A stretch of DNA of 64,000 nt. Source: Mycoplasma phocoenae (GTDB taxonomy: Bacteria; Bacillota_I; Bacilli_A; Mycoplasmatales; Metamycoplasmataceae). The first letter of the stretch is position 1. The number at the start of each line of letters is the position of its first letter. Under the pieces are notes generated by a model. The model was not told where the DNA came from. It saw only the letters and a list, made by a program, of their open reading frames with translations, and searched no databases. The DNA is taken from NCBI RefSeq assembly GCF_012934855.1, contig NZ_CP051481.1:310001-374000 (forward strand), given 5' to 3'. A program made the translations under genes and the position numbers. This document shows, piece by piece, positions 44,993 to 57,648 of this stretch.

Positions 44993-46301
44993 TTTAGGTA
45001 ATTTAGAAAAAGCTATTGAACAAGCTAAAAATGACAAAAACAATGCTGTTGCGTTTGTTTACGAAAATCAAAAACTTAACAAAAATGGTTCATTAGCCAA
45101 TGCAGTATATTCATTAAAAAATAATTATGCAACAGCTGATGCAGTTACCCACGGTTCAAGCAAAATATTAGAAAATTTTATACCTTATTACGATGCAACA
45201 GTAGTTAATTTATTGAATAACGCTGGAGCTGTTTGTGCTTTTAAAACAAACTTGGATGAGTTTGGACTAGGTGGCACAGGTGAATATTCAGCATACGGAC
45301 TTGTAAAAAACCCATTAAACAAAGAATACCTAGTGGGTGGATCATCTTCAGGTTCTGCAGCAACCTTAACTGAAAATATTTCTTTTGCAATTGGTTCAGA
45401 TACAGGGGACTCAGTTCGTGTACCTGCTTCTTTTGTTGGTAAGGTAGGATTTAAACCTTCATACGGAGCTGTTTCGCGTTTTGGGTTATTTGCTTTTGCT
45501 TCATCTTTAGATACTGTCGGGTGATTGACTCACGATGTATATGATTCATTTAAAATAGCAAACGTATTATTTCAACCAGATTTTAAAAACGATAACTCTT
45601 CTCAAGATTTAAGATTCGAGTCAAAAAACATTAAACCAGTCAAACCAAGAAAAGTTGCATATTTACAAGTCAGTGAGTATTTAGATAATGAAGTAAAAGA
45701 AGAGTATCAAAAAACTATCGCAAAATTAAAAGCCGAAAATATTGAAATGGTGGAAATCAAGATTGATGAAGACCTATTGAATTCTATTAATGTTGTTTAC
45801 CAAATAATTGCATTTACTGAAGCTAGTTCTAATTTAGCTAATTTAACCGGAGTTCATTTTGGGGAACAAATTGAAGGAAAAGATTGAGAAGATACTTTTA
45901 TTAAAACAAGACAACATGGTTTTGGTCCTATGGTTCAACGAAGATTAATTTTAGGTTCATATTATTTAGAAAAAGAAAACCAACAAAAGTATTTACTAAA
46001 AGCTCAAAAAATGCGTCATTACATTAGTGATTATTTTACTAGCATTCATAAAAATCATGACGTGTTTATTTACCCGGCAAGCAAATCTTCGGCACCTAAA
46101 TTCAATACACAAAGTACTGAATGTTTTTTTGATTTCATATTAACGAATTCAAATTTAACGGGTAATCCATCAATGACTTTGCCAATGGGTATTTGTAATA
46201 ATAATATGCCATTTTCTTTGGCTATTGATGCTGAAAAATTTAATGATGTTAAAATGCTTCAAAATGCTTTATATCTTGAACAAATATTGAAGGAGAAATA
46301 A
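44985..46301 (+). CDS. gatA: Asp/Glu-tRNA amidotransferase subunit A
   Basis: 438 residues of the amidase-signature family; releases ammonia from glutamine for Glu-tRNA(Gln) transamidation. The catalytic triad is visible: Lys45 in SLKNNYAT, the cis-Ser in GGSSSGSA at 118-125, and the nucleophile Ser in IGSDTGDSVRVPASF. The usual GSDTGGSIR has Asp for one Gly. The N-terminus is shorter than in GatA of B. subtilis (about 485). gatB starts on the last base of its stop. Confidence 0.93.
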
Positions 46302-47731
46302 TGTTTAAAAAAGATTGAGAACCAGTTATAGGTATTGAAATTCACTTAGAATTAAACACAAAAACTAAAATGTTTTCTTCTGCACCGAATGTTTTTTCAT
46401 TAGAACCAAATAAAGGTGTTAACGTAATAGATTTGGCATATCCAGGAACATTACCATTATTGAATAAACAAGCAGTTATATTCGGAATCAAATTGGCAAA
46501 AGCATTAAAAATGAAAGTTGATAACGAATTACATTTTGATAGAAAAAATTACTTTTATACAGATTTACCAAAAGGTTATCAAATAACTCAACAATTTAGA
46601 CCAATAGGTTCAGATGGTGTTTTACCCATTGAAATTAATAATAAAATAAAAAATATTGATATCGAAAGAATACATTTAGAAGAGGATACAGCTAAACAAA
46701 TACATGAAGGTGATACCACTTTCATTAATTACAACCGTGCCGGAGTACCATTGATTGAAATTGTTTCAAAACCAGTTATCAAAAGTGCTAAAGAAGCTGT
46801 AGAATACATCAATAATATAAGATTAATAGCGTTGTCGTTAGGGATATCGGATGCTAAAATGAGTGAAGGTTCTTTAAGAGCTGACGTTAATATATCAGTA
46901 AGAGAAAAAGGTACAGAACAATTCAATACTCGTGTTGAAATCAAAAACTTGAATTCATTATCAAATGTTGAAAAAGCTATTGAATACGAAATGCAATGAC
47001 AAATTGAACAGCATGAAAAAGGTATTGAATTTGAACAACAAACAAAAAGATTTGACGAAGCATCACAAACAAATAAAATGATGCGTTCAAAATCTTCAGC
47101 AGTTGATTATAAATATTTTCCAGAACCAAACATTCCCATTATTCAATTAACTGATGAATTAATAAATTCAGTAAATGTTGATGAATTACCATGAGAAAGA
47201 AAACAAAGATATATTGAAAATAATTTAAACAATGTTCAGTATGAACAATTGATACAAAATATGGAGTATGCTAATTTCATTGATAGATTATGTAATATTT
47301 CAAACATAAGTTTAAAGAAAATAACCAATATATTTTTCAGTCAAATTGTTTCATTTTTGAATGAAAAATCAATTCAAATATCTGAATTACCTTTATCTTA
47401 TGAAGAATTCGTTTTTATAATTGAACAAATGGAAGAAAACAAATTGCTAAAACATTCATTGAATGTAATTATGAATTCTAGAATGCTTGAAGAAAACATA
47501 AACATTGAAGAAATCATTAAATCTAATGATTTAAAAGCAAAGGATTTATCATTAGAAATAACAAGTATGATAAATGAAATTTTAAACTCGAATAAAGATT
47601 TAATGGAAGAATACACAACAAGACCAGACAGAGTAGTTAAATTTGTTGTTGGACAAGTTATGAAATTGTCAAAAGGTCAAGCAAACCCAGTACAAACAAA
47701 AGAAATTTTATTGAAAGCATTGGAAAAATAA
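46301..47731 (+). CDS. gatB: Asp/Glu-tRNA amidotransferase subunit B
   Basis: 476 residues. IGIEIHLELNTKTKMFSSAP at the start, YPGTLPLLN, FDRKNYFYTDLPKGYQITQ and the RADVNISVR stretch are GatB signatures; the C-terminal YqeY-like helical domain binds tRNA. It makes Gln-tRNA(Gln) from Glu-tRNA, needed because mollicutes generally lack glutaminyl-tRNA synthetase. Its start codon shares a base with the gatA stop, and its stop shares a base with the next start. Confidence 0.95.
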
Positions 47732-48765
47732 TGCAAAGAAAACCAAATTCAGGATGAGCTAAGAAGAGAAGACATAAAACACGAAGTCGTTATGGTAAAT
47801 ACGCTCACGGACATTCAATAAAATTTTCAGCGGGTACAGCCTTAATCGAAAGGATTATTAAATTATTTATTTATGGCATTTTAAGAATTGCGATTCCGAA
47901 TTATATTAAATCATCAAAATTAAAATCAAAAAATATTGTTAATGATACTTATAAAAAATTAAATAGTCCCGAATTTGCATTTATTCCCTCAGGATTCGCG
48001 TTGTATTTATTTATGTCATTCATACCTGTATTGGCAATTGTTTCGTCGATTGGTAATATCAATGATGAATTCGGTGAAATATTGCGTTATGTTCAAAGTA
48101 GAATTATCCCGGGTATTGATAAGCTGATTCCTAATTTTTTAAATATTAGTAACGGTGTAAAAAGCGCTGAATTATATGTGGCTATATTATTTGTGATTTC
48201 AGCATTGTGAATATCAAGTAGTGGATATGCAAAATTTGTGCAATCAAATTCTATACTTTATGAGCATAATGATTTAGGAAATATTATTAAAAACAGAATA
48301 AAAGGTATTTGAATTGTTATTTGCTTAACCATTATTCTTACAATTGGATTTTTAATAATTACATCCTTTTTATATTTTTTAAAAACTAAAGCCGGATATC
48401 ACATTGATTCTTGACAATTCAAAATGGTATTTTATGTAACTATACCGTTTTTGATCATGATGTTTTTAACGATGTCTTATATGTTGCTATATCATCATGC
48501 TCCTTTATTTAAGGTGAAATATTCACAAGTTATGCCTGGAGTGTTAATAAGTTCTATTCCGATAACAATATTTGTTGTTTCATTTGGTTTTTTAATTTCA
48601 TTAATTAATTACGAAAAATTTGGTATCTTATCATCATTTATGTATATACAATTTTTCTTAATGAACATGTCTTACTTTACATACATGGGTGTATTAATTA
48701 ATGCAAGTTTTTTTAAAACATTTGTTTCATCGCAAACAATTTCTAAAAAAACACGTCGTATTTAA
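47731..48765 (+). CDS. YihY/BrkB-family membrane protein (UPF0761-like)
   Basis: 344 residues. A basic N-terminal region of about 45 residues, rich in Lys/Arg/His (KKRRHKTRSRYGKYAHGHS), precedes about six hydrophobic segments. Family-like points are the ALYLFMSFIPVLAIVSS segment, the loop with SSSGYAKFVQ, and Y-x-GVLINASFF near the end. YihY/BrkB proteins were once called ribonuclease BN; the real function is unclear. It is coupled to gatB by a one-base overlap. Confidence 0.75.
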
Positions 48766-48808
48766 AATATAAATATATTAATATAAGCATATAAATCTAT
48801 CAATAAAC

Positions 48809-48814
48809 TATAAT
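48809..48814 (+). promoter_or_regulatory. -10 box before the ECF S-component gene
   Basis: TATAAT, 20 bases before the ATG at 48834, with GAAAGGA between as ribosome site. The gap after the YihY-like gene has no terminator-like hairpin. Confidence 0.4.
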
Positions 48815-48833
48815 TGTTATGAAAGGAAAAAAT

Positions 48834-49838
48834 ATGGAAAAAGTACCTGGAGGAATTAAACATTATTTAGATTGGTTGCGCAAACAAACTGATATAAACT
48901 TCACAAGATGAAGTGTTAAAAAAATAGCGTTTGTCGGCGTTTTAATTGCTATTAGTGTTGTATTCTTTATCATATCAGTGCGTATATTGCCAATTAATGC
49001 ATTACCGAGTTTTAAATTTTCATTTATTGGTTTACCAGTTAAAATTACTGGGTTCATATTTGGTCCGTTCATCGGGGCTATTACCGGTATTTTAGCAGAT
49101 TTAATTTCTTTTGCTTTAGTTCCTACTTATTATAATTTTCTTTATACATTAGCAGTAGCAACAGCCGGAATTATACCTGGGTTAATTGCTTGATATTTCT
49201 TTAATCTAGGTGGAATATTATTCTCGTATCGTTACAAAAAATATAAATTAAAAGCAATTATCGACTACTACAATAATTTGCAAAAAATAGCCATTAATGA
49301 AGCTGATTTTGATCAAGCCCAAATATTATCAGAAAAAATTGGTTATTATGAAGTTAAGTTAATTTTGATTGAATCAAAAGCTAAACCCACTGAGTTAATA
49401 AATTTTGCATTTATTTCTACGGTGACATTGTTGTTATTGCAAGTTTTAATTATAATTTCAATATTGAGTTTTATTCCCGAAACAGTATTTACAAACAATC
49501 GTTTTATTAAAAGTAAATGATTCTATATGGTTATTACAACGAGTGGTTTTGCTACAATGGCTTTAGGTGTAGTTATTTATAGAATCTTTTTAAGAAGAAA
49601 ATATCAAAGATTCATCGAAATTATGGCGGCAATTTCATTTTGCGCCTTATTAGAGTTTATAAATGTCGTACTACTATCATTAGGAGATACACTATCATTA
49701 AAAACTGATTTTTGAGTAAATATCACGGGGCACACATTATTGAGCCCGGTAAAAATTTGATTCAACTTAATTGTTATATATACAGCATATAGAATAATAA
49801 AACCATTAATATCAAAAAAAAGCGTTGCTGGTTATTAA
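48834..49838 (+). CDS. ECF transporter S component (folate/vitamin-type)
   Basis: 334-residue integral membrane protein, longer than typical S components (about 180-200). After a basic N-terminus (about 25 residues), helix 1 holds a FVGVLIAISVVFFIIS pattern and then PSFKFSFIGLPVKITGFIFGPFIGAITGILADLI, a common S-component module. A soluble insertion of about 75 residues lies in the middle. FolT-like folate specificity is possible. One of the few TGG Trp codons in the window is in its N-terminus. Confidence 0.78.
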
Positions 49839-49841
49839 AAT

Positions 49842-52133
49842 ATGCCAAAAAATAAATTAAAACTAGAATCAATAGGTATTACTAAAACCGATAAAATTCT
49901 ATACTTTGATAATGTAAATTTCTCATTAACTCAAAACAAAATTTTATCAATTGTTTCAGATAACAAAAGCATCGAAGATTCTCTCTTTACCATAATGATA
50001 GGTCAAAATAGAAAAAGTATCCCTTATCAGGGATTTTTGGCTTTTAATGATATATTAGTTGACGACAATATTAATACAAAAATAAATAATATTTTTCATT
50101 ATTACAATTCAGTAAATTTTGCATTTAAAAAACCATTGACAATTCAGCAAAAATCATTAAGATTGAGACAATTTTTAATGAGTAGATTCATAGTTAATTA
50201 CCGTAATGAAAATTTATCTGTTGATTTTTTAAATAAATATTGAAAAGTTATTAAAGAATACAATCCGATTCTTCGCAAACGAAAAGTTGATTTTGAAAAT
50301 AAAACATATTCATGTTTGAATGACGAAATTGAAAAATTATTTAGTGGTTTTGAAGTTTTAATAAAAAATAACGAACACAATAAAATCACAAATTTAGATA
50401 AAAGGCTTGAGTATTTAAATACTCTATTCAGCACTTTAATAATGAAAGTACACCAAGCAAAATACGATATTATTTTGGAATATCGTAAATACGAAAAGAA
50501 AATCGAAAAACATAAACTTTTTTTACAAAAAGATCAATTGATCCATTTATCAAACAATATGTTTAAACCTTTTGGATCTGAAAACAAAAATGTAGAATAT
50601 ACAAATAATACTGTTAAAAGGGATGAAAATCAAGAATTAATAATGAATACAATATTACTTAAAAGGTGCTTATTAAGCGTTAATGGTCGTTTGAATGCGT
50701 TTAAGCAAAAAAACAAAATAACAAAAGAAAAAACGGCTTTTATTGACACGTTTAAAAGATACTCAGTATACAATTGTATTTACAAATTTGTTTTAAATCA
50801 CTCAAAAACATTGGTGAATTTAAAACATACCGAATTATTATTTTTTGTAAAAGAAATCAATAACATTGCAGACGACTATATTAAAACATTTTTTATACCT
50901 AAAAATAAATACAGTAGACCATCAATTACTCAACAAATAAAAAATGAAGCAAAAATTTATGTTTATGAATCATTAAATAAATTTATAATTAACGCTTCTG
51001 CAAAATCTAATGTTGTTTTAAAACAATCAACTTATTTAAACACAATAATAAAATCCTTATTATCTTATTTTAATAAGACAGAGGTTCCTTATTGACTGAA
51101 AAACTCAGAAATATATAAAAATAATCAGTTACTCCTTAAGGAAATGAAACTAAATTATGAATGAAATTATAAGGCAGTAACTAACCAATTAAAAAGTGAA
51201 ATTAACACAATAAGTAAATCACTGAAAGTAAATGAACTTGACTTAGAAAGATGAATAAACACTTTAAAAGTTGCAATGTTTAATACTCGTGACGAAGTAG
51301 ATAATTTGAAGCATTCAAAAAATTACAATGAATGTGATGTGAAAAATTTAATGTTTAAATTCAAGTATATTGTTAGACAGTATGAATATTTTTCAGAACA
51401 TTTAAAAGATTTTCGAGATTTATTAAGGATTTTTACGGCTCAAGATATAACGGAAGAAACTGTTAAAAAATTTTTATTTACTGAGTATGTAAATAAGGTT
51501 TGTGAACAAGCAAACATTAACAAGATATTACTTGAAAAAAAATTAATTGGTATTGAATACAATACTATAATAGACATTGAATTAGCTTGCTTATTTTTAA
51601 CAAATCCTAATATTGTTGTGCTAGGCCCTGAAATTAATGCATTAAGCGTCGAGACAATTAAATATGTTTTAAGTAAAACGAACAATTACGTATTCAAAAA
51701 TAACAGTATAGGTATTTATTTTATTCGTGATGTTAATACGGCGCTAAACTACGGTACTGACGCAATTATATTTAATAACAATAAGATTGTTGAACAAGGT
51801 AAAACAAGTTGCATATTGAATAATCCCGTGCATCCTTATATTAAAAGAGCATTAGGTCAGAAAGTTGTTTTACAAGAAAGTGCTAAAAATTTATTGTATA
51901 ACCCAGCAAATTTTACTGATGATTTTTACGAAGTGGAACCAGGTCATATTGTACAATGTAATTTGTATGAGTTAATGTTGTGAATAGATAAATCAAAAGT
52001 TAAAAATGATAACTTGAGTAAATTAATTGAATACGAGAAAATAACACAAAACAACACCATTAGAAACATAAATGATTCAATTAACTTTGAAGACGTACAA
52101 ATATCTAATTTTGTTATCAAGAAAGGAAAATAA
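49842..52133 (+). CDS. degenerate Opp-type ABC ATPase-like protein with large insertion
   Basis: 763 residues. The start (VNFSLTQNKILSIV) and end (NNKIVEQGK, then NNPVHPYIKRALGQ, then EVEPGHIVQC) line up with OppD/OppF proteins. But where Walker A (GESGSGKS) should be, at residues about 38-46, it reads SDNKSIEDS. At the Walker B (about 590-600) it reads VVLGPEINALS instead of ADEPTSALD. No LSGGQ is found; LIGIEY stands there. About 440 helical, Lys-rich residues are inserted between. It should not hydrolyse ATP normally, so a structural or regulatory partner is likely. It sits between an ECF S component and valS, sharing one base with valS. Confidence 0.65.
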
Positions 52134-54628
52134 TGGAAAAGAATTTTAACCATAAAATAATTGAAGAAGGTCGTTACGATAAATGAGTTAATTCAAAAGT
52201 TTTTGAACAACATGATAAAACCAAAAGACCGTTTACAATCATATTACCTCCTCCTAATGTAACGGGAATATTACATATTGGTCATGCCTTGGATACTTAT
52301 TTGCAAGATACAATGATTCGTTATAAAAAAATTAGGGGTTTTGACACACTATTTTTACCGGGAAAAGACCACGCTGGAATTGCTACTCAATCAAAAGTAG
52401 AAAAATTGTTGCAGGAGCAAGGTGTTTCCAAACATGAAATAGGTAGAGATAAATTTATTGAAAAAGTATGAGAGTGAAAAAATAAATATGGATCAATAAT
52501 TGATTCTCAGTGAAAATCATTAGGTTTGGCATTAGATTACTCGCATGAAAGATTTACCTTAGATCAGAATGCTAATGAAGCTGTTTTAAAAGTTTTCGTG
52601 GACTTGTATAACAAAGGAATAATATACCGTGGAACGAGAGCTATATCATGAGATCCTGTTTTAGAAACTGCTCTTTCAAATATCGAAGTTATTTCAAATC
52701 CAATTGAACAAGAAATGTATTACATTAAATATCCAATAAAAGGTACTGAGGAATTTTTAGAAGTAGCAACAACACGTATTGAAACTATCCCATCAGATGT
52801 TGCCATTGCTTTTCACCCATCAGATGAGCGTTATAAAAAATACCTTTCATCAGTAGTTGTACATCCATTCACAAATAAAGAAATACCTATTATTACCGAT
52901 GATTATATAGATCCTGAGTTCGGTTCAGGACTAATGAAAGTTAGTGCTCACGCTACTAACGATATTGATATAATCACCAAAAACAATTTGGAAATTAATG
53001 AATGTATCGACTCGAAAGGTAATATGAACTCATTAGCAAATGAGTTTGAAGGAATTAACAGATTCGAAGCTCGTAAATTAATTGCTCAAAAAATGCAGGA
53101 GTCAGGATACTTGCTCAAAGTTGAAAAAACAATATCGAATGTTGGCATATCAGAAAGAAGCGGTGAAGTAATTGAAATATTAGTTCAACCACAATGATTC
53201 ATGAAGATGGACAAAATGTCTAAAATGATTTTAGATAATTTAAATACTGAAGAAAAAGTTAAATTCTTTCCCACTCGTTTTGAAGATGTTATTAAAACAT
53301 GAATGGAAAATGTTTATGATTGAACCATATCGCGTCAATTATGATGAGGACATAGAATTCCTGCATATTATAAAGGCGAAGAAGTTAAAGTTCAATTAAC
53401 AAGCCCTGGTGATGAATGAATACAAGATGAAGATGTACTGGACACATGATTTAGTAGTGGGTTGGCTCCATTTGTATTTTTAGGTTGACCACAAAGTAAT
53501 GCTGAAGTCGAACATTATTATCCAACATCATTATTAGTCACGGGATATGACATTATTTTCTTCTGAGTAGCTCGTATGTACTTCATGGGACTCGAATTTC
53601 AACATAAAATCCCCTTTAAAGATGTTTTAATACATGGTTTAGTGCGTGATGAAAATGGTCGTAAAATGTCCAAATCATTGGGCAATGGTATTGACCCAAT
53701 GAAAGTCATTGACGAGTATGGTTCGGATGTATTGAGAATTGCTTTATTGTTCAATTCAACACCTGGACAAGATATTAATTTCAGTACACAAAAATTAGAA
53801 GCTGCTAAATTATTTATAAACAAATTCTGAAACATTGCAAGATACGTAAATTCATTGGAAACAATTGAAAATGATACTCAAAGTTTTGATAATTATGATT
53901 TATGAATACTTGAAAAATTAAATGAATTCGAAACTCAATTAGATATTAATATGAATAAATATGAATTCACAGTTGTATATAAAATTATTCAAAAATTCAT
54001 CGCAAATGAATTTAGTGGATGATACTTAGAGTTTGCTAAATTCAAAAAGAATAATGCACTCATAAAAAACATTTTCAAAAAAATATTATTTTTGATGCAT
54101 GCATTTTTACCATTCACCACAGATTACTTATTTGAATTAATGTATAATAAAAACTTATTAGAACAACAAGAATTCATCATTGAACAACCAATTTCATTAG
54201 AAAATAAAACAGATACAGTTGTTGAATTAATTTCTGAATTACGTAAATACCGTGAATCAAAAAATATTTCAAAATCAAAAGAACTATTGTTCCAAACATC
54301 ATTAACAAACTTAAGTGAACAAGATTATTTAATAATTTCGAAATTAACTAATTGCACAATGAAAGAAAACAACGATAACTTGATTCAATGTTCAAATTTC
54401 ACAATTAACATTGTTATGGATCAAGAAACTAAAGATTTAGAAATTGAACGCTTAACTAAATTATTAGAAGATATTCAGATTGACATTGACTTTGTTTCAA
54501 AAATGTTGAATAATCCAAAATTTGTAGAAAAAGCAAACCCTGAAAAAGTTACCCAAACAAAAGAAAAACTGAATTTATTCAATACTCAAAAAGCAACATA
54601 CATCGAAGAGTTGAACAAATTAAAATAA
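52133..54628 (+). CDS. valS: valyl-tRNA synthetase
   Basis: 831-residue class I synthetase. HIGH is at residues 48-51 after PPPNVTGIL, and KMSKS at 511-515. The CP1 editing domain with [19 protein letters not shown] lies at about 220-330, and the C-terminal coiled-coil arm at about 760-831 binds tRNA. It is shorter than E. coli ValRS (951), as usual in mollicutes. GAAAGGA precedes the ATG, which shares a base with the stop of the preceding gene. A long-loop terminator follows. Confidence 0.96.
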
Positions 54629-54629
54629 T

Positions 54630-54681
54630 AAAAAACTGACTTAAATTAGATTAACTCTAATTAAACAAGTCAGTTTTTTAG
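54630..54681. terminator. bidirectional terminator between valS and cdd
   Basis: Stem AAAACTGACTT/AAGTCAGTTTT with a long AT-rich loop that itself contains TTAGA/TCTAA, and T runs on both strands. Confidence 0.78.
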
Positions 54682-54689
54682 TATAAAAT

Positions 54690-55094
54690 TTATTTAATTT
54701 CAATTGTGGAAGGTCATATTCCATGTGGATTCAGTTCTTCTAAAGTAGTTACTGAATAGTTTTCTCCAGTTGAATCGTAACAATACACTAATGAGTCTGG
54801 CTTCATAAATTCTAGCATAACTTGTCTACATCCTGAACATGGATAAATTACTGTTTTGCCTGATGATATAATATGGATTTCTTTAAATGTCCCCACTTTA
54901 GCTCCATAAGCTACAGAACCAAACAATGCACTTCTTTCAGCACAAAGACCACTTGGAAACGCTATATTTTCCGCGTTAACTCCGTAATATTTATTGTCAT
55001 TTTCGTCAATAGCAACAGCTGCAACTCTAAATTTTGAATAAGGACAATATGAATACTGTAGTTTTTCTTTTAATTCGTTTATATTTATTTTCAT
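54690..55094 (-). CDS. cdd: cytidine deaminase
   Basis: 134-residue zinc hydrolase that turns cytidine/deoxycytidine into uridine. Zinc ligands are C51 (in GLCAERSA, with catalytic Glu53), C86 and C89 (in PCSGCRQVM). The C-terminus is reached only if an internal TGA is read as Trp, which gives eight further residues. No ribosome site: an extended -10 TGCTAAAAT ends 6 bases before the ATG, so the mRNA is probably leaderless. It fits the nucleoside salvage theme with deoB. Confidence 0.94.
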
Positions 55095-55232
55095 AGTATT
55101 ATTTTAGCAAATACATATTTATTAAAAACAATTAAACAATAATATTGTCATCGTTTATATATTCATAAAAACCCTTACATAGTTCAATAATGTTATAAAA
55201 TATAAATACTAATATAAAGGAGAAAGCAAAAT

Positions 55233-57605
55233 ATGAAAAAAGACATTTATTCAACAAAAGAATATTTTGATAAATTAGACGGATGATTTAGAGCTGCAAA
55301 CTTTTTATCTGCTGGTCAAATTTATTTAAGAAATAATCCATTATTAAGAGAAGAATTAACTGCGGATGATATTAAAATTTATCCAATAGGTCACTGAGGA
55401 ACAATACCAGGTCAAAACTTTATTTATGCTCATTTAAACCGTGTTATAAACAAATATGATTTAGATATGTTTTACATTGAAGGGCCAGGACATGGTGGGC
55501 AAGTTATGGTTTCTAACTCATATCTTGACGGTAGTTACTCAGATTTATTTCCTGAAATTACTCAAGATCAAAAAGGAATGCAAAAGTTATTTAAAAACTT
55601 TTCATTCCCAGGCGGAATTGCTTCTCATGCAGCACCAGAAACACCGGGGTCAATTCATGAAGGTGGGGAATTAGGTTATTCAATTTCTCATGCGGTTGGG
55701 GCTATTTTAGATAATCCTAATGTTATTGCAGCAACCGTTATTGGGGATGGAGAGGCTGAAACAGGGCCATTGTCAGCCGGATGATTCTCTAACTCATTTA
55801 TTAACCCAGTTACTGATGGAGCCATGTTACCTATTCTTTATTTAAATGGTGGGAAAATTTCTAATCCAACAATTCTTTCGCGTAAAACTGATGAAGAATT
55901 AACCCAATTTTTTAATGGTTTGGGTTGAGATCCGATATTTATTGAGGGTAATGATCCTATTAAAATGCACCCAATTATGGCTCAAAAAATGGATGAAGCT
56001 ATTGAAAAAATAATTAGTATCCAAACTAAAGCCAGAACTAAAAAACCAGAAGAAGCAACAAGACCAAATTGACCAGTTATTGTCGCTCGTTTACCAAAGG
56101 GATGAACAGGGCCTGCTGAATGAAATAATGAAGTATTAGAAGGTAGTTTCCGTTCACACCAAGTACCAGTCCCAGTATCGAGTGCAAATTTTCAATATGC
56201 TGATAAATTAAAAAACTGATTACTTTCATATAGACCTAATGAATTATTTGATGAAAATGGTACATTCAAAGATGAATATCGTCAAATTAGTCCAAAAGGA
56301 TTAAAAAGAATGAGCGTTCACCCAATAACAAACGGTGGAATAAATCCTCAAAATTTAGTATTGAATAACTGAAAAGATTTTGCATTAAAATTTGAAACAC
56401 CAGGCGAGTTAAAAGCACAAGATATGATTGAATTTGGTGGATATATTGCTCAAATTATTAAAGACAACCCAAATAATTTCCGTGTTTTTGGTCCTGATGA
56501 AACAAAATCAAATAGATTGAATAAAATTTTTGCAGTTACAAAACGCCAATGATTAGAAAGAATTGATTCAAAACTAGATGAATTTATGTCGCCATACGGT
56601 AGAATCATTGATTCGCAATTATCAGAACATCAAGCTGAAGGATTTTTAGAAGGTTATGTATTAACAGGTCGTCATGGATTTTTCGCAAGCTATGAAGCAT
56701 TTTTAAGGGTTGTTGACTCAATGATTACTCAACATCAAAAATGATTGAAAAAAGCTGACGAATATTCATGAAGAAATGATTATCCATCATTAAACATTAT
56801 GGCGGTTTCTACGGCATTTCAACAAGATCATAACGGATATACACATCAAGACCCAGGTATTTTAGGTCATTTAGCAGACAAAGATCCTAAATACATTCGT
56901 GAATACTTACCTGCGGATACTAACTGTTTATTAGCAACAGCTTCTAAAGCGTTTGCCGATAGAAATGTTATTAACTTAATAGTTGCGTCAAAACAAGTAA
57001 GAGATCAATTCTTTTCTGTTGAAGAAGCAGAAGAATTAGTTGAAAAAGGATTGAAAGTTATTGACTGAGCATCAAATACAAAACCAAATGAAGAACCAGA
57101 TTTAATATTTGTTTCTGCAGGTACTGAACCAACAATTGAAGCACTAGCTTCAATTAATCTAATTAACGCTTGAGATAAAAACTTAAAAATTAGATATGTT
57201 AACGTTTTAGATTTATTAAAATTACGCCACCCATCAGTTGATCCAAGAGGATTATCTGACGAAGAATTTAATAAAATATTTACTAAAAACAAACCAATTG
57301 TATTCGCATTTCACGGATACGAAGCATTAATTAGAGATATTTTCTTTTTACGTGAAAACCATAATATTAAAATCCACGGATATCGTGAAAATGGAGATAT
57401 CACAACAACATTTGACATTCGTGTAATGTCTGAAATGGACCGTTTCCATATGGCGGTTACTGCAGCAAAAGAAGTTGCTTTAAAAAACAAAGAAGCTTTT
57501 ATTGAACAGATGACTGACAAAATTAAATACCACAACGAATATATTCTTGAATACGGTACCGACATTGATGAAGTTAAAAATTGAAAATGAACCCCGTTAA
57601 AATAG
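55233..57605 (+). CDS. xfp: phosphoketolase (xylulose/fructose 6-phosphate)
   Basis: 790-residue thiamine diphosphate enzyme that splits xylulose 5-phosphate (or fructose 6-phosphate) to acetyl phosphate. Family segments include [15 protein letters not shown], the ThDP-linked [29 protein letters not shown] and, late, [16 protein letters not shown] and HQDPGILG. Length matches Xfp (about 790-825). AAAGGAGAAAG precedes the ATG. With deoB this gives a route from nucleosides to acetyl phosphate and then ATP by acetate kinase, not seen here. Confidence 0.96.
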
Positions 57606-57611
57606 AATAAT

Positions 57612-57647
57612 AAAACAAGCTGTTGTACTACGCAGCTTGTTTTTTAT
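57612..57647. terminator. bidirectional terminator between xfp and clpB
   Basis: Stem AACAAGCTG/CAGCTTGTT with a 10-base loop and T runs, between convergent stops. Confidence 0.84.
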
Positions 57648-57648
57648 T

